From assembly GCA_003342895.1 (NCBI GenBank), contig PTFA01000028.1:2655234-2719233 (forward strand): DNA of 64,000 nt, written 5' to 3'. Shown one piece after another: positions 22,021-36,527 of the stretch (positions are counted from its first letter, which is position 1; the number at the start of each line of letters is the position of its first letter). The notes below the pieces were generated by a model. That model ran no database searches, was not told the DNA's origin, and was given only the letters and a program-made list of their open reading frames with translations. The translations under genes and the position numbers were made by a program. Source of the DNA: Casuarius casuarius. Lineage: Eukaryota; Chordata; Aves; Casuariiformes; Casuariidae.

Positions 22021-24285
22021 AATCAGGTGTCATCTGTTGCCCTACAAAGCTCTGGCCAAGAATTAGGCTCTCTGATTGACACATTAATCTCCACGCCTGG
22101 GTCGCGCAGTGATTTGTTCTGTCAGCTTCAGAAGTTCAGCGATCCTGTGTAAGTGTAGAGCTAGGCAGCGGGACACACCAGGCACAGGGAATTAAGGCAA
22201 ATTTAAGCTAGCTGAGCACAGTCCAAAGTTCCTTGTAGCTATATAAAGTGACCATGGCTGTTGTCTGTACCAGTGATGGCATTAAACTGAGACAATTTGT
22301 TTTGTTTTAGGTAATTTGTTGCTAGTTGTAATGAGGCTAATGTCACTGTCACTGCAGTACCAGATAATTGATTCATCATTTAGGCTACCAGCAACTGGCT
22401 TTCTGAGCCATTCATTCCAGTTGGCAGAAAGCCACCTGCTTTGACAGGCGTGTTGTAGTTATCTCTGACTCCTAGACCAGCATACCGTTCTATAGCATGT
22501 AGTTGGAATTTGATGAGCATGATCTTCTTTACATTAGCCCAGAACACTGATTGCTTTCTGTTAAATTTTAACATGTTACTCAGAGAAGGTTGCTTCTCTG
22601 TGGCACCTTGTCTGGTGTTTCCGTAGCTACATACTACGTATCGAGACAAAGAGAAAAATGAAGAATTGGGTATACCTGTACGTTTTGTCTCTGGGCTGAG
22701 CTAAGGGATGTTTTGAACCTCAAGGCTATTCTGTGTGTTACCTGGGTTTGTTACTGTTGATACTGGGACAGACATGGTGTTTGCAACAGCATAGACCACT
22801 GTAAATGCCAAAGCTGCAAGCTGATTATGGTGTTGGAGCTGTTGAATGGTTGCCAAAAAAGTGACGTCTCTCCAGCATACCTGTTACGAGATTTGGGATT
22901 GACTAGACAAATGTTTCATTCCTTTCACTCATGGGGCTACTCTTGGAGTAACCACTACTCAGGACGAGTAACACCAGTACAGTTTGGTGTTCTGTGTTCA
23001 GTGATATTTTGCAGCTTTTTTCACAATACTGGAATTTCTTGTATCAAAATTATGCAGGCACTTTGTAGCCAGTTTTAGCATGATTTCTCTGTGTGGGTAT
23101 TGAAGACCTCAAAACTAATACAGCTATACCCAAAATTCTCCACTAACACCTTTCCTATGTAAGAGTTAGGTTGGTCTCACACTACAAAACTAGAAATTTT
23201 TAAATGAATATTCCCCCAAAGATGTTTGAAAATTTCATCTTTATGGAGTCTTTCCACATATGTTCTGTGAGTTATTTTATTCAGCTGCTTCTTGCACCAG
23301 TTTTGACAGACATATGATGAAATTCTTGTTTCTGCCCAGAATGCAAAATAAGTCCCAGTTCTCAGACTGTCTTTGTCTGCTCCTTTAAGCTTTTTCTCTT
23401 CAAGACTGCTGTTATAGTACTATGCCGTAACTTCCATGTGTATCTATCATATATCGTAAGGAAAGTCTCAAACCAATTATAATTACATTATTGGTTTGCT
23501 TCAAGAGAAATTGAATATGTGTTCTACTATTAGAGGACAATTCATATTTCCGCATGCTCTCAAAATTTGTCTCATTGATCCCTGCTATTGTGTTCCTGGA
23601 CAGTTCTCTATATCTACACATAAAATGCTGCCACTGCAAATTTCATGGTTTTTAAGAGCTGCCACAAAAAGAAAGCACACAAGCTCTGAAAGGAGGGCAT
23701 TTGTTTTGTTGCTGGATCTATGTCTATTAGCAGAGCCAAAGAGCTTTCTTATCCCTTCCAAATAGCCCTTTAGCAGATGATTAATTTCATAGAATCCTTT
23801 TTTTTCATGTAAAATAAACCCGTGTTATAAATTTTTAAAAATGAATTAATTTGACCTAAAGGATGCTATAAACTAACCTGCTGGTGACTTAACTACAGGG
23901 AATTATGTTAAAAAAGCAACATTAACAAAACAGCTAGTAAGCAAACCTGCAGCATTTAGTCACATTGACAGGCTCAGGTTAGTTTCTAGTTTTAGCAAGG
24001 AGGCTTTAAATGTAAACATACAAAATGTCTGATGAGAATTGATATGAGAGCGTACTCTCTTCCGTACTTTTTCCCATTTTCTTGTCTAATTCTTATCTTC
24101 CTTTTACTGAAGAGATGTACAACAGTAAAACATCCTGGCTTTATTCAAAATATCAACTCTATATATCAGTTCTTCTTGTATATATTGTTGCCACAGAATA
24201 GGTTATATTTGGAGGCTTTTACATTTCTATTTTGATCGTTGTATATAATGACCTGCAATAATTCAGCTGAGGAAATCCAGTAAAC
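22021..24285. other. AT-rich noncoding stretch
   Basis: No gene, splice structure or named repeat recognised. Short frames only. Confidence 0.55.
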
Positions 24286-24385
24286 CAGTGGGGCTGAGGC
24301 ACGTAGTCCAGTGCACAGTGCCCTGAGAAACCTGATTCTTATGCCCGGTCTATCACTGGCTGGCTGTGTATCCACAGAGACTATT
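24286..24385 (+). repeat. MIR-like SINE head fragment
   Basis: CCTGATTCTTATGCCCGG followed by TCTATCACTGGCTGGCTGTG parallels the MIR head and core, where 'cctgggttcgaatcccggctctgccactta-ctagctgtgtgac' is typical. The B box is decayed. The downstream core is not recognisable. Confidence 0.5.
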
Positions 24386-27300
24386 TGGTTGAGCCTCTAA
24401 GCATTACAGCAATACAAATAGACAAGAATAACAGCTGGCACTATCTGTTCTCTTTATAATGTGTTTCAGGACTAAACATGGTATTCAGGAAGCTTTTATG
24501 TGCTAGCCAGATACCTTATTGTGCCTAGAGTCAGGGTGAAAATCATATTTATCAGTAACTTGGAAAAATAATCAAATTGTGGCAACAGAGGGTCAGTTTT
24601 ACTTTCCTACCAGATCAAGTGAGTAACAAGAAGGAAGAAGTTGGTCTGTTATGCTCTGAATCTCTTCTGCTTCGTTCTGACACCTAAGTTGCAAAAGCCA
24701 TAAATCATAGTCTGAGCTTCTGTGGTATTTTTTCTTTTCAATAAGTTTGTTTTACATTCTCCTAAAATTTTTAATAAATCTTCAGTCTAGGCAGTGCGCC
24801 AAGGAATGATGACCGGACAATGCTGCAGGCTCTCTCTGACCCCAAACAGCATTCGGATGTGTCACTAGACAGTGTTGGTGCCACTGCGATAGGGTATCTG
24901 GGTGTGCAGATACGGCACGGACCTGGGCACTGAGCAGATGGCTGGGAGCCAGGAGTCACTGCCGCAGAGAAGGAAGAGACACAAGGCCTTTGAGAATGTA
25001 TATACCAAATACACAGGGCGTAAATAACTGTAGCTTTCAACTGACTGTCTTTCAAATGCATTGAGGCTTTTTCAAATTACATTACACCACTGAAGCTTCT
25101 GTACAGCCCCACTTGAACCTCACCTCCTGTGATCTTCCCCATACTCAGCGGGTGCTGTCAAAGGCACCAGTATACCTGACTCTCTCATTTCCTTCTCCAG
25201 TTTTCTGTCGCTGTGTCTTTGTCCGTGCTGCCTTCTTGCCTTCTCCCTATTTAGATCTCTCCAAGAGACCCAGTTTATATGTGATCTCACAGACACATTA
25301 ATCAGCTGTCTTCACCACCCACATGTTTAAGAGGAAGAAAGTGAAAAGAAAAATGGTGACATTTGCTATGGGAGTGTCAGAGCATCCTACCTTTTCTGTG
25401 TTTGTTTCTTAAATAGTTCTGACAGAGACACTTGGGTTTGTTCTTTTTTTCCATACAGCAATAAACATACCTTCAGTACTTAACAAATATATGTAATAAT
25501 AATTGAATTACTGCCTAATTCAAAATAATTTTAAAATATGTCAGTTGTTGTATATATGCAATATATAAAGGAATGTTTGTAATGAATCTGCCTGCCTAAG
25601 AGAGCTTATAGTGTGAGGTTTGTAGGCATTTTTTCCCATATTACTTTGTATTATTGATATGTATAAGAATCTATGGCTTTAATACCAGCCTAACAAGGTT
25701 TGTCTGGGAAATATGCTATGTTGAGCTAGCTGAAGCAGTGGAGACTTCATCATCTAAGCCCCTGGTGAGTCTGAAAACCTCTTAACATTCATCCCTCAAG
25801 GTCTGCAATTCAGAGTAACTCACACTTCAGCACAAGAGGGCATAGTTTGGCTCTTTCCAGAGAACATTATCACCATTTCTTGGGATCTGCCCAAGAGACT
25901 GGCACTAGACAGTTACCCAAGCACCAGCATTGAGCATATATTTGTGGGTCATTATGCACCTCCCTGCAGTTTAAATTCAGTGTTTCATCAGGATGAAACA
26001 TCACCCTGTTCTCCTACCTATTGCAGACGGCATGAGCCCTTTGAGCTGTATATTTCTGCTGACACTAAGGAGGACCATTCATCTGTAAGATCTCTTCTTC
26101 CAGCAATTCTAGCAATGACTGCAAAGGCGAGGCACCAAAAACAACCGTACATCAAAAGCTTAAAACATAAAGTTGAAAATACCGTAACTTACTTGGAAAG
26201 TTCTTTGTGCTATGGAAAGAACGCAATGTTCTATTCCGGGAGATGGCTCTTTCCCCAAAGTGTTCTTGTTTGCCTAATGCACTTGCTGTAGGATAGGACA
26301 TTATCTGCCTACGCATAAAATGCAGGAGCGGTGTTATTTCTCCAATTTGCATTATTCATCCAGAATGAGAAAGCTTTTCTTGTCAAGAGGAAGCTTGTTG
26401 GGCTGGCTTGCTCTGCCTATTATTAATAAATAACTGAAACATCATTTTAGTCATCTAAACATAGAACAATGAGTTTTATTTGTTTAAATGCCAGAGCCAA
26501 GTGAATAACCAAAATGTTGATGGTTGTAAAAAACTACAATAACTTCTGCAGAGGGGCAAGTTTGTTACTCCATGTTTTCACCTGCAGAAAGGCAAGGGAA
26601 AGAAAGAAGAAATGAAAGCAGAAAATAGAGTTCAAATAGTTTGGGGCACCACATCACTGCTTTCTGAAAACAGCCTTTGTGAAAATAGCAGGGCATGGGA
26701 GGCAGACAGGAGAGGGGCAGGGGCAGGCTAGGACAGGAGCGGAGCCAGAAGATCGATTGCAGAACAGGCTCTCCATTACCCATTGCTATATCCCTAATGT
26801 GGGAATCTAGCAGCAGCTGAAGCTCCAGCAGTTCAATGCATCTTATAGGACTGTGCTATTTGGCACTGACGGGATTAGCACGGAAAGCATTATTTCCATA
26901 TTTTATAGAAATAGGAGATATACCTCAGCCTGCCACAGAAATGAATTGCACAAAAGTTAACTGTTTTTCTTTTAGGTGTGCTATATTTTAACACCATTTT
27001 ACTATTCTGCTTTAGCTAATTAATTCAGTGTTAGAGCTTGAAGCCGTGGGAAGAAACCTTCAAAAACACAAAATGCAACACTTGTGCAACATTCTTTAAC
27101 TGTGGCTCTGCTGGCAGTGAAGAGAGACTAGCAGGGTTTCTATGCCCTCGCTTGTACCCATTTGTGTAGTTTAACTTCCCCAGCACAGCTGAAGCAGTCA
27201 CATCTGTCTCACAAACATCTTGGAGTGTAGGAAGAGCAGGATATTTCTATCAGTGGCAACACCATCTTGGGCTGCTTTGGAGAGTTTGTCCAACTCTAGC

Positions 27301-30300
27301 CGAAATCTCGCTCTCTCAGTTTCCCTTCTGTAGTGTTAATAACGTTTTTTGTAAAAGTGTTTGATATTTAAGGATGTAAGAGAGTTATAAAAAGGGAAGT
27401 ATTTATAATTATTATTTGCTACTTAAACATGCAAGCTTAAGATAAACTGTGTTGGCCAAGATTTTTGTTCCTAACATGTCTGTCTTCTGCATTTCCGACA
27501 ATCTGGTGTACATATGTGCTTTTGTAGTTATGGTTGCAGTGATATGTTGCGGTGACATTATGCCTGTTAACAACTTGTTGTGCCAGTTTTGCGTGACACA
27601 CATGACAGCAACTGATTGGATAGATGAACAGTCTGCCTAAGCCTACTTGCACCAGCTTTCCAGTGGGAAGTCCCTTCTGTTTGATATTAATGTCACAGTG
27701 ATGTACTGTGGCTTTGATGGAAGCTGTGAATATTCATGTGCCATTATGTCTTTGTACTTTGGAAGGTGCTGAACTCATGGTCTATAAGGATTACAGATGA
27801 CTATATTTTATTTCATTGCATCCGGGAAATCTGTTAAGAGAAATGACAAAATATGTGATGCATTCATAGATATTCTGCAGAGACTATGACCAATTTAAGC
27901 AATGGCTTAAAAAAACAAAACTCAGCTCAAGTGCCTAAATCTAGGAGTTATGCACTCACCCAAGAAAGAACTAAATATAGACATTTCCCTCAAGCTGGTG
28001 TTTGAGAATTAATACTTTTTTATGAGATGCTAAAAACAGTATTTTTGGTATTATTCTTGTAGCACATAACTTTTTCAAAGCGTTGTGTGGAAATAAGTCA
28101 ATTTATATTTCAAGAAATCAATGGGTAAAGTGTACAGTGAAAACACGTTACAGTCTTTATGTTCTGAAACACATAGTGGCTGATGCTTGTAGTGGCAGGT
28201 CTAACTCTAAAATATATAGGCCATTGCATCTTTGAGAAAAATGACTAAAATAAATGTGGGTATGTCAGAAGTCATTCTCACAAAGTACAGGTAGGTTTTC
28301 CAGCATCAGCAGAAGCAGCACCCGTATGGGGTCAGTTGTTTCTGTGTCCTCATGAAGTTGCTCATGTTGCAGCTGGTGATTCCAGGGGAGCAGAGCACAC
28401 TTACGCCAGGGAAGCATCTCTGCTCACCTGGGCCACAGTCAAGCTAGCACAACTGCTTTTTTCTGATATGGCACGGAGAGTTTCTTCAGTCTCCCCATCC
28501 CCAAAATTCAACAATTCTGTTCATATTTTAGGGGTGGATCCATGTTTCTGTATGAAACTTGAGCATATTTCCTCTCTGTCACCATCCTCATGGCACTTTG
28601 TGCATCTGTAGAAAAGCACCAACTCTAATCATAAAAATCTGAATTTTTGCTTTTCAGACTCTACCTTCCATTTCAAAGTAGCGTCAGGACATATTAGTCC
28701 TGCATATTGACTTTTTAATTAACTGCATATTACTGCATCTACATGGGCAACTGACAGGCTTGCCACAACTACTATCTATGGTGGCTAAGACCTAAAAACA
28801 CAGACCTGGCTGAAGAGAAACAAAAGACTGGCCATGAGCCAAATGCTGTTTTCCCCCACATACAGGAAGCAATGCCACGCGCTCTTCGTTGCACCATGTA
28901 TTGTTTGGCTGTTGCTGCTCTTTTGCTCCTTTTCTCTATTTCTGTAGACTTGGTCTCTCCTCCTGTCTCCCTGAACCTACTCTCTGCTGTCTTGCCCTTC
29001 ATCCTGGAGCCTGTGCTATAGATGAGCTCTGCGGCTGCCTGACCTTCAGCCTTGCCTCTGACCACAGCTGTAGCACAAGTTCTTGGGAGGTGTAAGTTTT
29101 TCTGCTTTCCTACCAGGACTCACTCTGACTTGTCTTGTGGCTTCAGGAGATACATCTGGTCCTAGCATGGCCTTAGTCATTGGCCATGACTGCCCATATC
29201 TAAATAAACATTCTCTTGCAAGAGAAAGCAGATTATGATGTTAAAACTGCCATGCTGAAAATGCTGTAGTTAGTGCATTCACTTTTTCTTATGTAAACCT
29301 CCAGTTCAAGGTAGCTAAAGGGGTCAGGAGCTAGAGCACCGGATATGACGGTGGAGTGAAATGGGAGTGTTGACAGACCAGGGTTTAACACACCTCCGTA
29401 CTCTTCAAGGCAGAGTGGGAGCTGAGATGCCTTTCATCACTGTAAAGGTCCTAAAATGGCAGTAGAAACACACCCCTTTTTGGTGCAGCAGCTTTATTAT
29501 CCTTCATAGCCTGTCTGCTCTTCCAGACAGTCTTGGTGGGAAAGAGAGTAAGAGAGAAAAGAAATGAGCAGAGAATGGTAATCTTGGCACCAACTGAAAA
29601 AACAGGCTTTTATGGTGCTATGAGCACAGACATCTTTCGTGCGGTCCCTAGAATGAGCAGAATGAGGTTCTGAGAGGTTTCTGAATCCAACCTTGTATGT
29701 CAAGTGATCTCTCATTTTTCTTCCTTCCAGCTCTCCCCCACTCAGCTGCACAAATCCTTGTCCATTAAGCAGTGGCTTCTTAAAGTGGAAGGCTGGCTGA
29801 CATGATTAAATACAGTGAAGGTACCTATAGCAGCATTTCATTACAGTGGGTGTAAGAGATGGGAGCCTTATGAATTTGCCCTTCATTGAGTGCCCAAATC
29901 TGTCCTTAAAAGAGCACAGAAAGTCCATGCTGGAGCAATTTCCGGGCTCAGAATGAGATTTACTCACCATGCTAACCATTTACTCACCTGGTCTGCCTGG
30001 CTAATGCAGTAAACAGTAAGAGCAAGCGTTGGGCAGAATTTTTCTTTCTTCTTTGGAATAAATAAGAGTCAGGAGTCTTGTAAACGCTCAATGCGTTCCG
30101 CTGGATGGAACGCCAATAAAAACAAAGAGCTCCTACAATTTATTAACAGATTCTAGCCAACACAGTTTACTGATGAGCGAAGAATGTAAGGTGAAAGGGT
30201 TTTTTTTCCTGCTCATCTTATGTTATGGAAACATATGTGCATGAAGAGGAATAAAAAATTCACACTGTCTGGGAAGCCTGATATACCATTGATGTGAACT

Positions 30301-33300
30301 GCCTATTTGTTGGCATCCCCAGAGGAAGAATTTCACTAGCCTGGGTGTTGCAGTGGTAATAAAATAAAATTTGTATCTCCTATTCTGGAAATTACGAGAT
30401 ATCTTTACTATGAAAAGCCAGCTTCCCAAGTACCCAATACCTGAACAGGGTCCTCCTTTTCTTTCACAAGCCAGGCCTTTTCCTATTCTCTGGCACCCTT
30501 CTTTGCAATTTCTTTGGACATCACAGGGGGCAGAAGCTTTCAGAGTATCGTTTCCCAAGAGTTTTGCTGCATGCTGGATGGCTCAGAGCATGCATCACGA
30601 AGCCCCAAAAGACAGCTGAAGATAGGGATATATGTGGAGGAGGTAGAAAGAGAATAGACAGGTATGGGACAAAGAAAAGAAACGGAAATTATTGGTTCAG
30701 TAATTAAGTGTACCTGTAGCATTAGTCAACCTCTGGTGGCTCATTCTTCTGGTAAAGCAAATATATATCTTCTTGGTCTGTTAAGTTTAGGTAATTATGT
30801 GCTTCTGCTTTAAGGTCTGTCTAATTTATTCCCAATCATTTATTTTCAGATGGGACTTTCCACAGTTGAATGGTTTATAACTTTAACATTTTTGCTCTGG
30901 TTTCATTCAAAATCTCATCAGCTCATCTTTCATTGCCCCAAAGCCTCATATTAATCCTTTACCAAAGGGCCAGTGCAAACTTTTAAAGTGAAGTAGCTGA
31001 GGATAAAGTAAAAGCAATTTACCTGAAACTGCTTTTTCAGTCTTACGCTCCAGAGAAATTTTCACAGATAATGCTACATTATCCTTGTAATAAGCAATAA
31101 GTATAGAGACTTGCTTTGGTTGCCCTAGCCATGTTAATTTACCAGATAGCTATTAAAAAAAAAAAAGTTCTTATCAGCCCTTTGAATTTCAGCAAGCATT
31201 TTGTGATCTTATCAGCACTGGAATTTTCTAACCCAAAATAAATAACTGGAATTATAAATCATTTCATGTCCCAAAAGTATCACAGAATTCAGGTAACTTG
31301 AATCATGATTTTTTATTATATTTTCCATAATATCAATTTCCCATATATATCTAGACATTTACAGGTCAGATAGACATTGCTTTAAGAGTCTCAGCTAACC
31401 GTTTTGAACAATGTTTTCAAAACAGAAATTGAATGGTAGCAATCAGTAACATTAGATGAGCGTGAGATAACTCAGATATTATGGCAACTAGCAGCAAAAT
31501 GGTAGACTGCTTAAAAAGAGAAATTAGTTTTGTAATTGCAATCTATATTTAGCAAAAAAAAGGTACTTTTTCTCTTTCTTTATATTCTTTGTTCAATATG
31601 TTCAATATCTCTAAACACTGTCTAAAAAGTTAGTTTTAAAAAGTAAATGTCAGTCATTCTAGTCAGCCTGTTCTTAGGAGCTAACAGGTATCGAAGCAGT
31701 TAGGCCAATTTGTTTGCATGAGCTCATCCAAAATGAGTTAATTTTTTAAAAATGAAGATATTCCTTATCCTATCACCAAACATTCTCTTCACCGACTCAA
31801 AAACTGAAAGAAACAGTAAGTGGTAAAAAGTAGGGTGTATATGCATGGCATTCTTCAGTTAATAAAATAGGACAAGAGGCCCCATTATAAATGAAAAGCA
31901 TCAATACCATTATGCTGCTGTCATCTGACCTTCATGATGGGCTACTTTTAACATTGATTTCAGTAATTTATTGTCAGTGTAAATCTATTTTTTACAATTG
32001 GGGAGGGGAACTATGCCTTTTCTATTTATAGTAAAGACTTCTCATAATCATGTCATTAAAAATAGCTTCATGAATGGACAGCGGTACAGAATATAACATA
32101 ATGCAGTCTAGGTTAGGGGTCATCAACAGATTATCTCCAGATTATCTGGATTATGTGATTACCTCTGTGAAATGTAGGTGTGTTACAAATTAAAAATTAA
32201 TCAGATTTTACAAAAACTATTATTAAGTCAAGATAACAACTGTTGGCTTACATGTATTTAAGTCATGATGCATTTTAGTGTGGATTTTATAATTAATACA
32301 GTGAAGTGCAAAAAGATTAGTAAAACTCAAATTTTTAAACTTAGTTGAAAAGATCTTACAGTGAATGTACCATGTAGTCTTGGTGGAGGGCTTTTGTTGT
32401 TACTCAGTTCATTTCCAAATGAATTTCAAATATGTCTTTATCTTGACCACTTTCCCCTCCTCCAGCATTCCTCCAGCAGCTTTAACAAAGCCAACTTCAT
32501 TTGCATTTGGCAAGTTAGCGTCTTGTTCTTCCTGAAATATAGTGCCGAAAATGGCCCATGCATTCCCCCAGCTATATGAAATTCAGCCCAAGGGGTCAAA
32601 ACCGTAGCAAGGGGAAAGAAGGACTTCTCTGGATTTTCCTTCAGGACCCAAAATGCCCCTTCCAATAGATCTCATGCTCTGACCAGAGGAAGCAATTCCT
32701 GTCCACAATAATCTCTGCAGAAGGCTGGCACAAAACCAGTCCTGCCCGCCAGCAGGCCTTCCCTCTGCAACTGCAAAATCCACTCGTCCCCCCAGAGAAA
32801 AGGTGCATTATTTCCCCAAACAGAGGGAGGCGGAAAAGGGACACCTCTGCATTTCTTGGAAAGAAACAACTTCAGAAAACTGTGGGGGAGACACTGCACT
32901 GTGCTGGCATCTCAAAATCTACATGTTTAGACACTGAAATCCTTTCTATCACTACCACACAACAGAAGCTACCCTTTGACTGCGGGACTAGAAAACAAAT
33001 CAAAACACATATGAACTTTAGTCTGAAATTTGCTTGCGCTCTTTACCAAGAACATGCTCCACGTTAGGACAGCATTGCTAGTATCACTTCTTTAAAAAGG
33101 ACATGTGCAGGAACATGTAAGTATGCTGGCCAGTGTTGCTCTGACCGCACGCTGTGGAACCAACCCTAGCCCGTTAGGGAGACTAAATGGAAGTGCTGCC
33201 TTAGAAATAAAAGGTCAAACTTAGTTCAGTCAAATTCACATTAAAACGAAAGTGAAATCAATAGAACCAGTCAGAAAAACAAGAAAAGTGGAATGAGACA

Positions 33301-33829
33301 CAAAGTATACGAAAGTAATCTTTCTGTTCTTAGTCATTAAATACTCCATGTAAAAGGAAGTGTATTTCTCCTGCCCAAAATATTGGCCTCCCATAGGTCA
33401 GCAAGGTTAATACAGAAATGGGTTAATGGATCATGATGGAGATGATCTGAAAGCTCTTCTGTTCACCTTTAACATCTACTTGTAATTTACCTGTTTGTGA
33501 TTTAGGATTTCATTATTTGTAATGCCATCTAATTAATTTTTACATATCTGCCCATTGAAATTTCCAGCTGTTACTTACTTTAATTTTCATGCTACCTATG
33601 TTTTTGGCAAAATAACTTTCATGCCCCTGGATGTGATCATTGTGGAGTACTCTGGCAAAGACGAGGGCTGTTGGGGCAATGCTGGAACTTCTGGGAGAGA
33701 CTGAAACATCTCTGTGCTTTGACAGTGCCACAGAGGATTCGAGATACATTTGCCCCCTTAATAATCTGGTAACAGTAGTCATGTTGGTAACATAGTAAAC
33801 ATATCCTGAATCATTTGTCCATTATTATG
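24386..33829. other. Long AT-rich noncoding stretch
   Basis: No gene supported over more than 9 kb. A GC-richer patch at about 24780-24970 contains wording (GGGAGCCAGGAGTCACTGCC) reminiscent of a SINE head. A12 at 31155-31166 is a homopolymer. A near-palindromic duplicated ATTATCT motif lies at about 32130-32155. Small frames elsewhere have no recognisable product. Confidence 0.55.
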
Positions 33830-33885
33830 CCCAATCCTGCAAAGTACTGAATGCCCTCAACTCTTTTTGACTCATGGCCTTGCAA
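33830..33885 (+). repeat. Ancient amniote palindromic repeat remnant
   Basis: CCAATCCTGCAAAGTACTGA then GCCCTCAACTC matches the arm of a widespread old amniote element, whose intact copies continue into 'ccattgacttcaatgg' and back. The centre here is degraded to TTTTTGACTCATGG. The family name was not assigned. Confidence 0.4.
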
Positions 33886-36427
33886 AAAACAGGCTGCAAC
33901 TTTCTAGTTATTTAAGCTTGGAAGTCTTCTGCAGATTTTAATGAGCTAGAGCCTTTAATCTGCAGTGTAGTAAGCTGCCTTGAGATGTTCAAGTATACGC
34001 CATCAGCTCTCAGATACTGCTAAAGCATTTAAGAATACCAGTACCTTAGTGAATATGTGCAGAATCTTTCAGGATTGCATCTTTGTGTGTAAAAACCCTA
34101 AGGGCCTGGCTCTTACTGGCATATTCTTATTCTTTTATGTTTTAGCTTTTACTGGGATAAAGGCAATCATATATTTTACCATTAGTAAATAGTAGGAACT
34201 GGAAATAAATCATCATCATGTATAAAAAATTCTATCATGTCATTTTGTTGCTTTGTTGATTAGGTTTTTTATTAAAAGGAAAATATTGGTAGACTTCCTC
34301 TGTGAGACTTTAATTGTAACTGCGGATAGGATTACTGATACCATTTCATGGCACCAGCATATATGTCTCCAGGATTTATTACTCAGTTCATGTCTGCTCT
34401 TTTATGGATTTCATCCAAGAGATGCTTGAACACCGAGCTCTTGGAATGTCTCCCTTGTGGTGGTTCAACTGCACTGAGCTGCATCAGCAAATAGCATCGA
34501 CACTCGCTAAGGCAGCAACTGTTACATTCCAGCATAGTTTGATTTAGTGCAGAATTTTTATAGATGTATTCTGCTGTAACCCTTTTATATCCATTGCTTA
34601 ACATAACCCAGGTCTAAAAACCAGTTTCATGGAGTTTAAAAGACTGGTATTTCTTTGGAATTTTACCTTGCAAATACAATAAATACCAGTACTGGTATGG
34701 TCCATTGTGTGAAGAAAAATCCAATCACTTTTTTTTAATGTCATGCTTAACCAGTTACAGGAAAATGGTAAACAAATCAATTTTACCTATAGAAATACTT
34801 GTAAAGATACTTTCAGGCAGTTAAAATTAAAGATCATTTCTAGAAAGTGAGGCGTAGGACCTGTACACAACTGTGCATGTATATCTGCATATTCAGTTTC
34901 AGTGACGAAACGGGGAAATCAAATAACATTTAGTTAGCCTGCTGCATGCATAATGGTACCTGTGAGTGAAAATTTGGGTGTGGAATCATGGAAATATCAT
35001 TAAATATTTGGCTCTAAGCTTTACACTGGTATGTCAACATACAGTGAATGAAAAGAAGGTTAAAGGATGGGGTCAGTATACAGTTAGTTCACTAATCAGC
35101 CACTGGCCTCTTACCAAAAACAGCATTCAAATCTCATTAAACTGCTCTTTATCTAGCGAAGGAAGAATGTACATCAGCTGCCTTCATTGAAGGACAAATG
35201 GCATACAAGTGTTATGGCTCTTACTGCTCTCAGGGATGAAAGAGAAGAGGGAAAATGCACAAATAGCATCTGCCAGGTGTTATTTTGTGATTATTATATG
35301 CTGGACGGCCGTGGAACAAGAAAAGACAATGGCTGAAAACTTTGGTGACAGATGAGAATGAAAGAAGAGTCCTCAATTTTGTGGTTAAAGTGCAGGTCTT
35401 AGCTGACAGATTTGAGTGAGGTTTGTAGCTCTCCCAAAGACTTCCAGAGTGAGGCTAGCAAGTCACCTAGGCATCAGTTTTCAAAATTCTTCATTTAGAC
35501 AAGCTTGAAACAAGTGGGCGATATAGGTGGGATCAGCCGCTCAGAATACCTTGCTCTAACTGTCTCAAATGAGCCCCTGAAACTGAGGTAGTGTCTGATG
35601 CATGAGAAGTTAATGGTTTCAAGTAGAAGCTCTGTTACTTGTGTTTTCTCATCTGCAACATGGATGCATCTTCAGGTTAATAAATCTGAGTCAACAAACA
35701 TTACCGAGACTTTCTTCACCTCTTACTGTAGCATCGTTCTACTTGGTCCCTAACATTTCACTTTATATTGCCTTCCTTCCTTAGAAATACCAGTTGAGCC
35801 CCCAAAGAGGCAGGTTTTAGTGGCCATCCTTCCCTTGTAACCTCTCTTCCCTGCTTGCAGGACTGTAGAGGCTGATGGATACTATGCAGGGCTAAATGGG
35901 GCTCCTCTTGGTCTGCTATGATCGTGTAACCTCTTTGCTTTCTGCAGCAGCTCGTAATCTGACTGTGGTATCCTTACTGATACAGGCAGACCTAACTGAT
36001 AGAATTGCAATGAAAAGAACAACTTGCATTTGAAAACCTCACGCACTGGAGTGCAAATAGGCAACCTGGGCCCTTAAAAATCTGCTACCCGTATGAACAC
36101 CCAGGAGCGCCACTCTTTGAGTGCCACTTTTGCTTTCCTCCACTCCCTTCCATGGGTGATGTAACATATTTTACTATGGCTCAGATTTCCTGGCTACAGT
36201 TCCAAAACGCTGTATGAAACACCGTATGAACAGTACAATGTGAGTCTCAATAATCATTCATTCTTTCATTCATGGATTGTGCCCTGGGAAATGACTAGTT
36301 GTGTTGAACTACAAAACTTGATGCATTACAGGTGGGACATTATTTAGGAATGATCTTAAATTAATATCTTCAGGTTAAACAATGAAGTAAATACTGTTAT
36401 GGATGGTCACAGAAAGGTAAATATTTA
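33886..36427. other. AT-rich noncoding stretch
   Basis: Nothing recognised apart from short non-descript frames. Confidence 0.55.
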
Positions 36428-36527
36428 AAATATTGTTCTCATGACATTGACATCTCATATATTCACATCTCATGTATCTCATGACAGCTTACATATTCTC
36501 ATGACAAATATTGTTCTCATGACATTG
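36428..36527 (+). repeat. Local duplication with 78-bp period
   Basis: The same 22 bases, beginning AAATATTGTTCTCATG, occur at 36428-36449 and 36506-36527. Between them are several partial repeats of TCTCATG and ACATCTCAT, so the block grew by slippage or local duplication. Confidence 0.8.

Noticed and set aside
24780..24970. GC-richer patch with a 96-codon minus-strand frame
   Set aside because: It looks more like an old repeat (a GGGAGCCAGGAGTCACTG-type motif) than a gene, but too little is preserved to name it.
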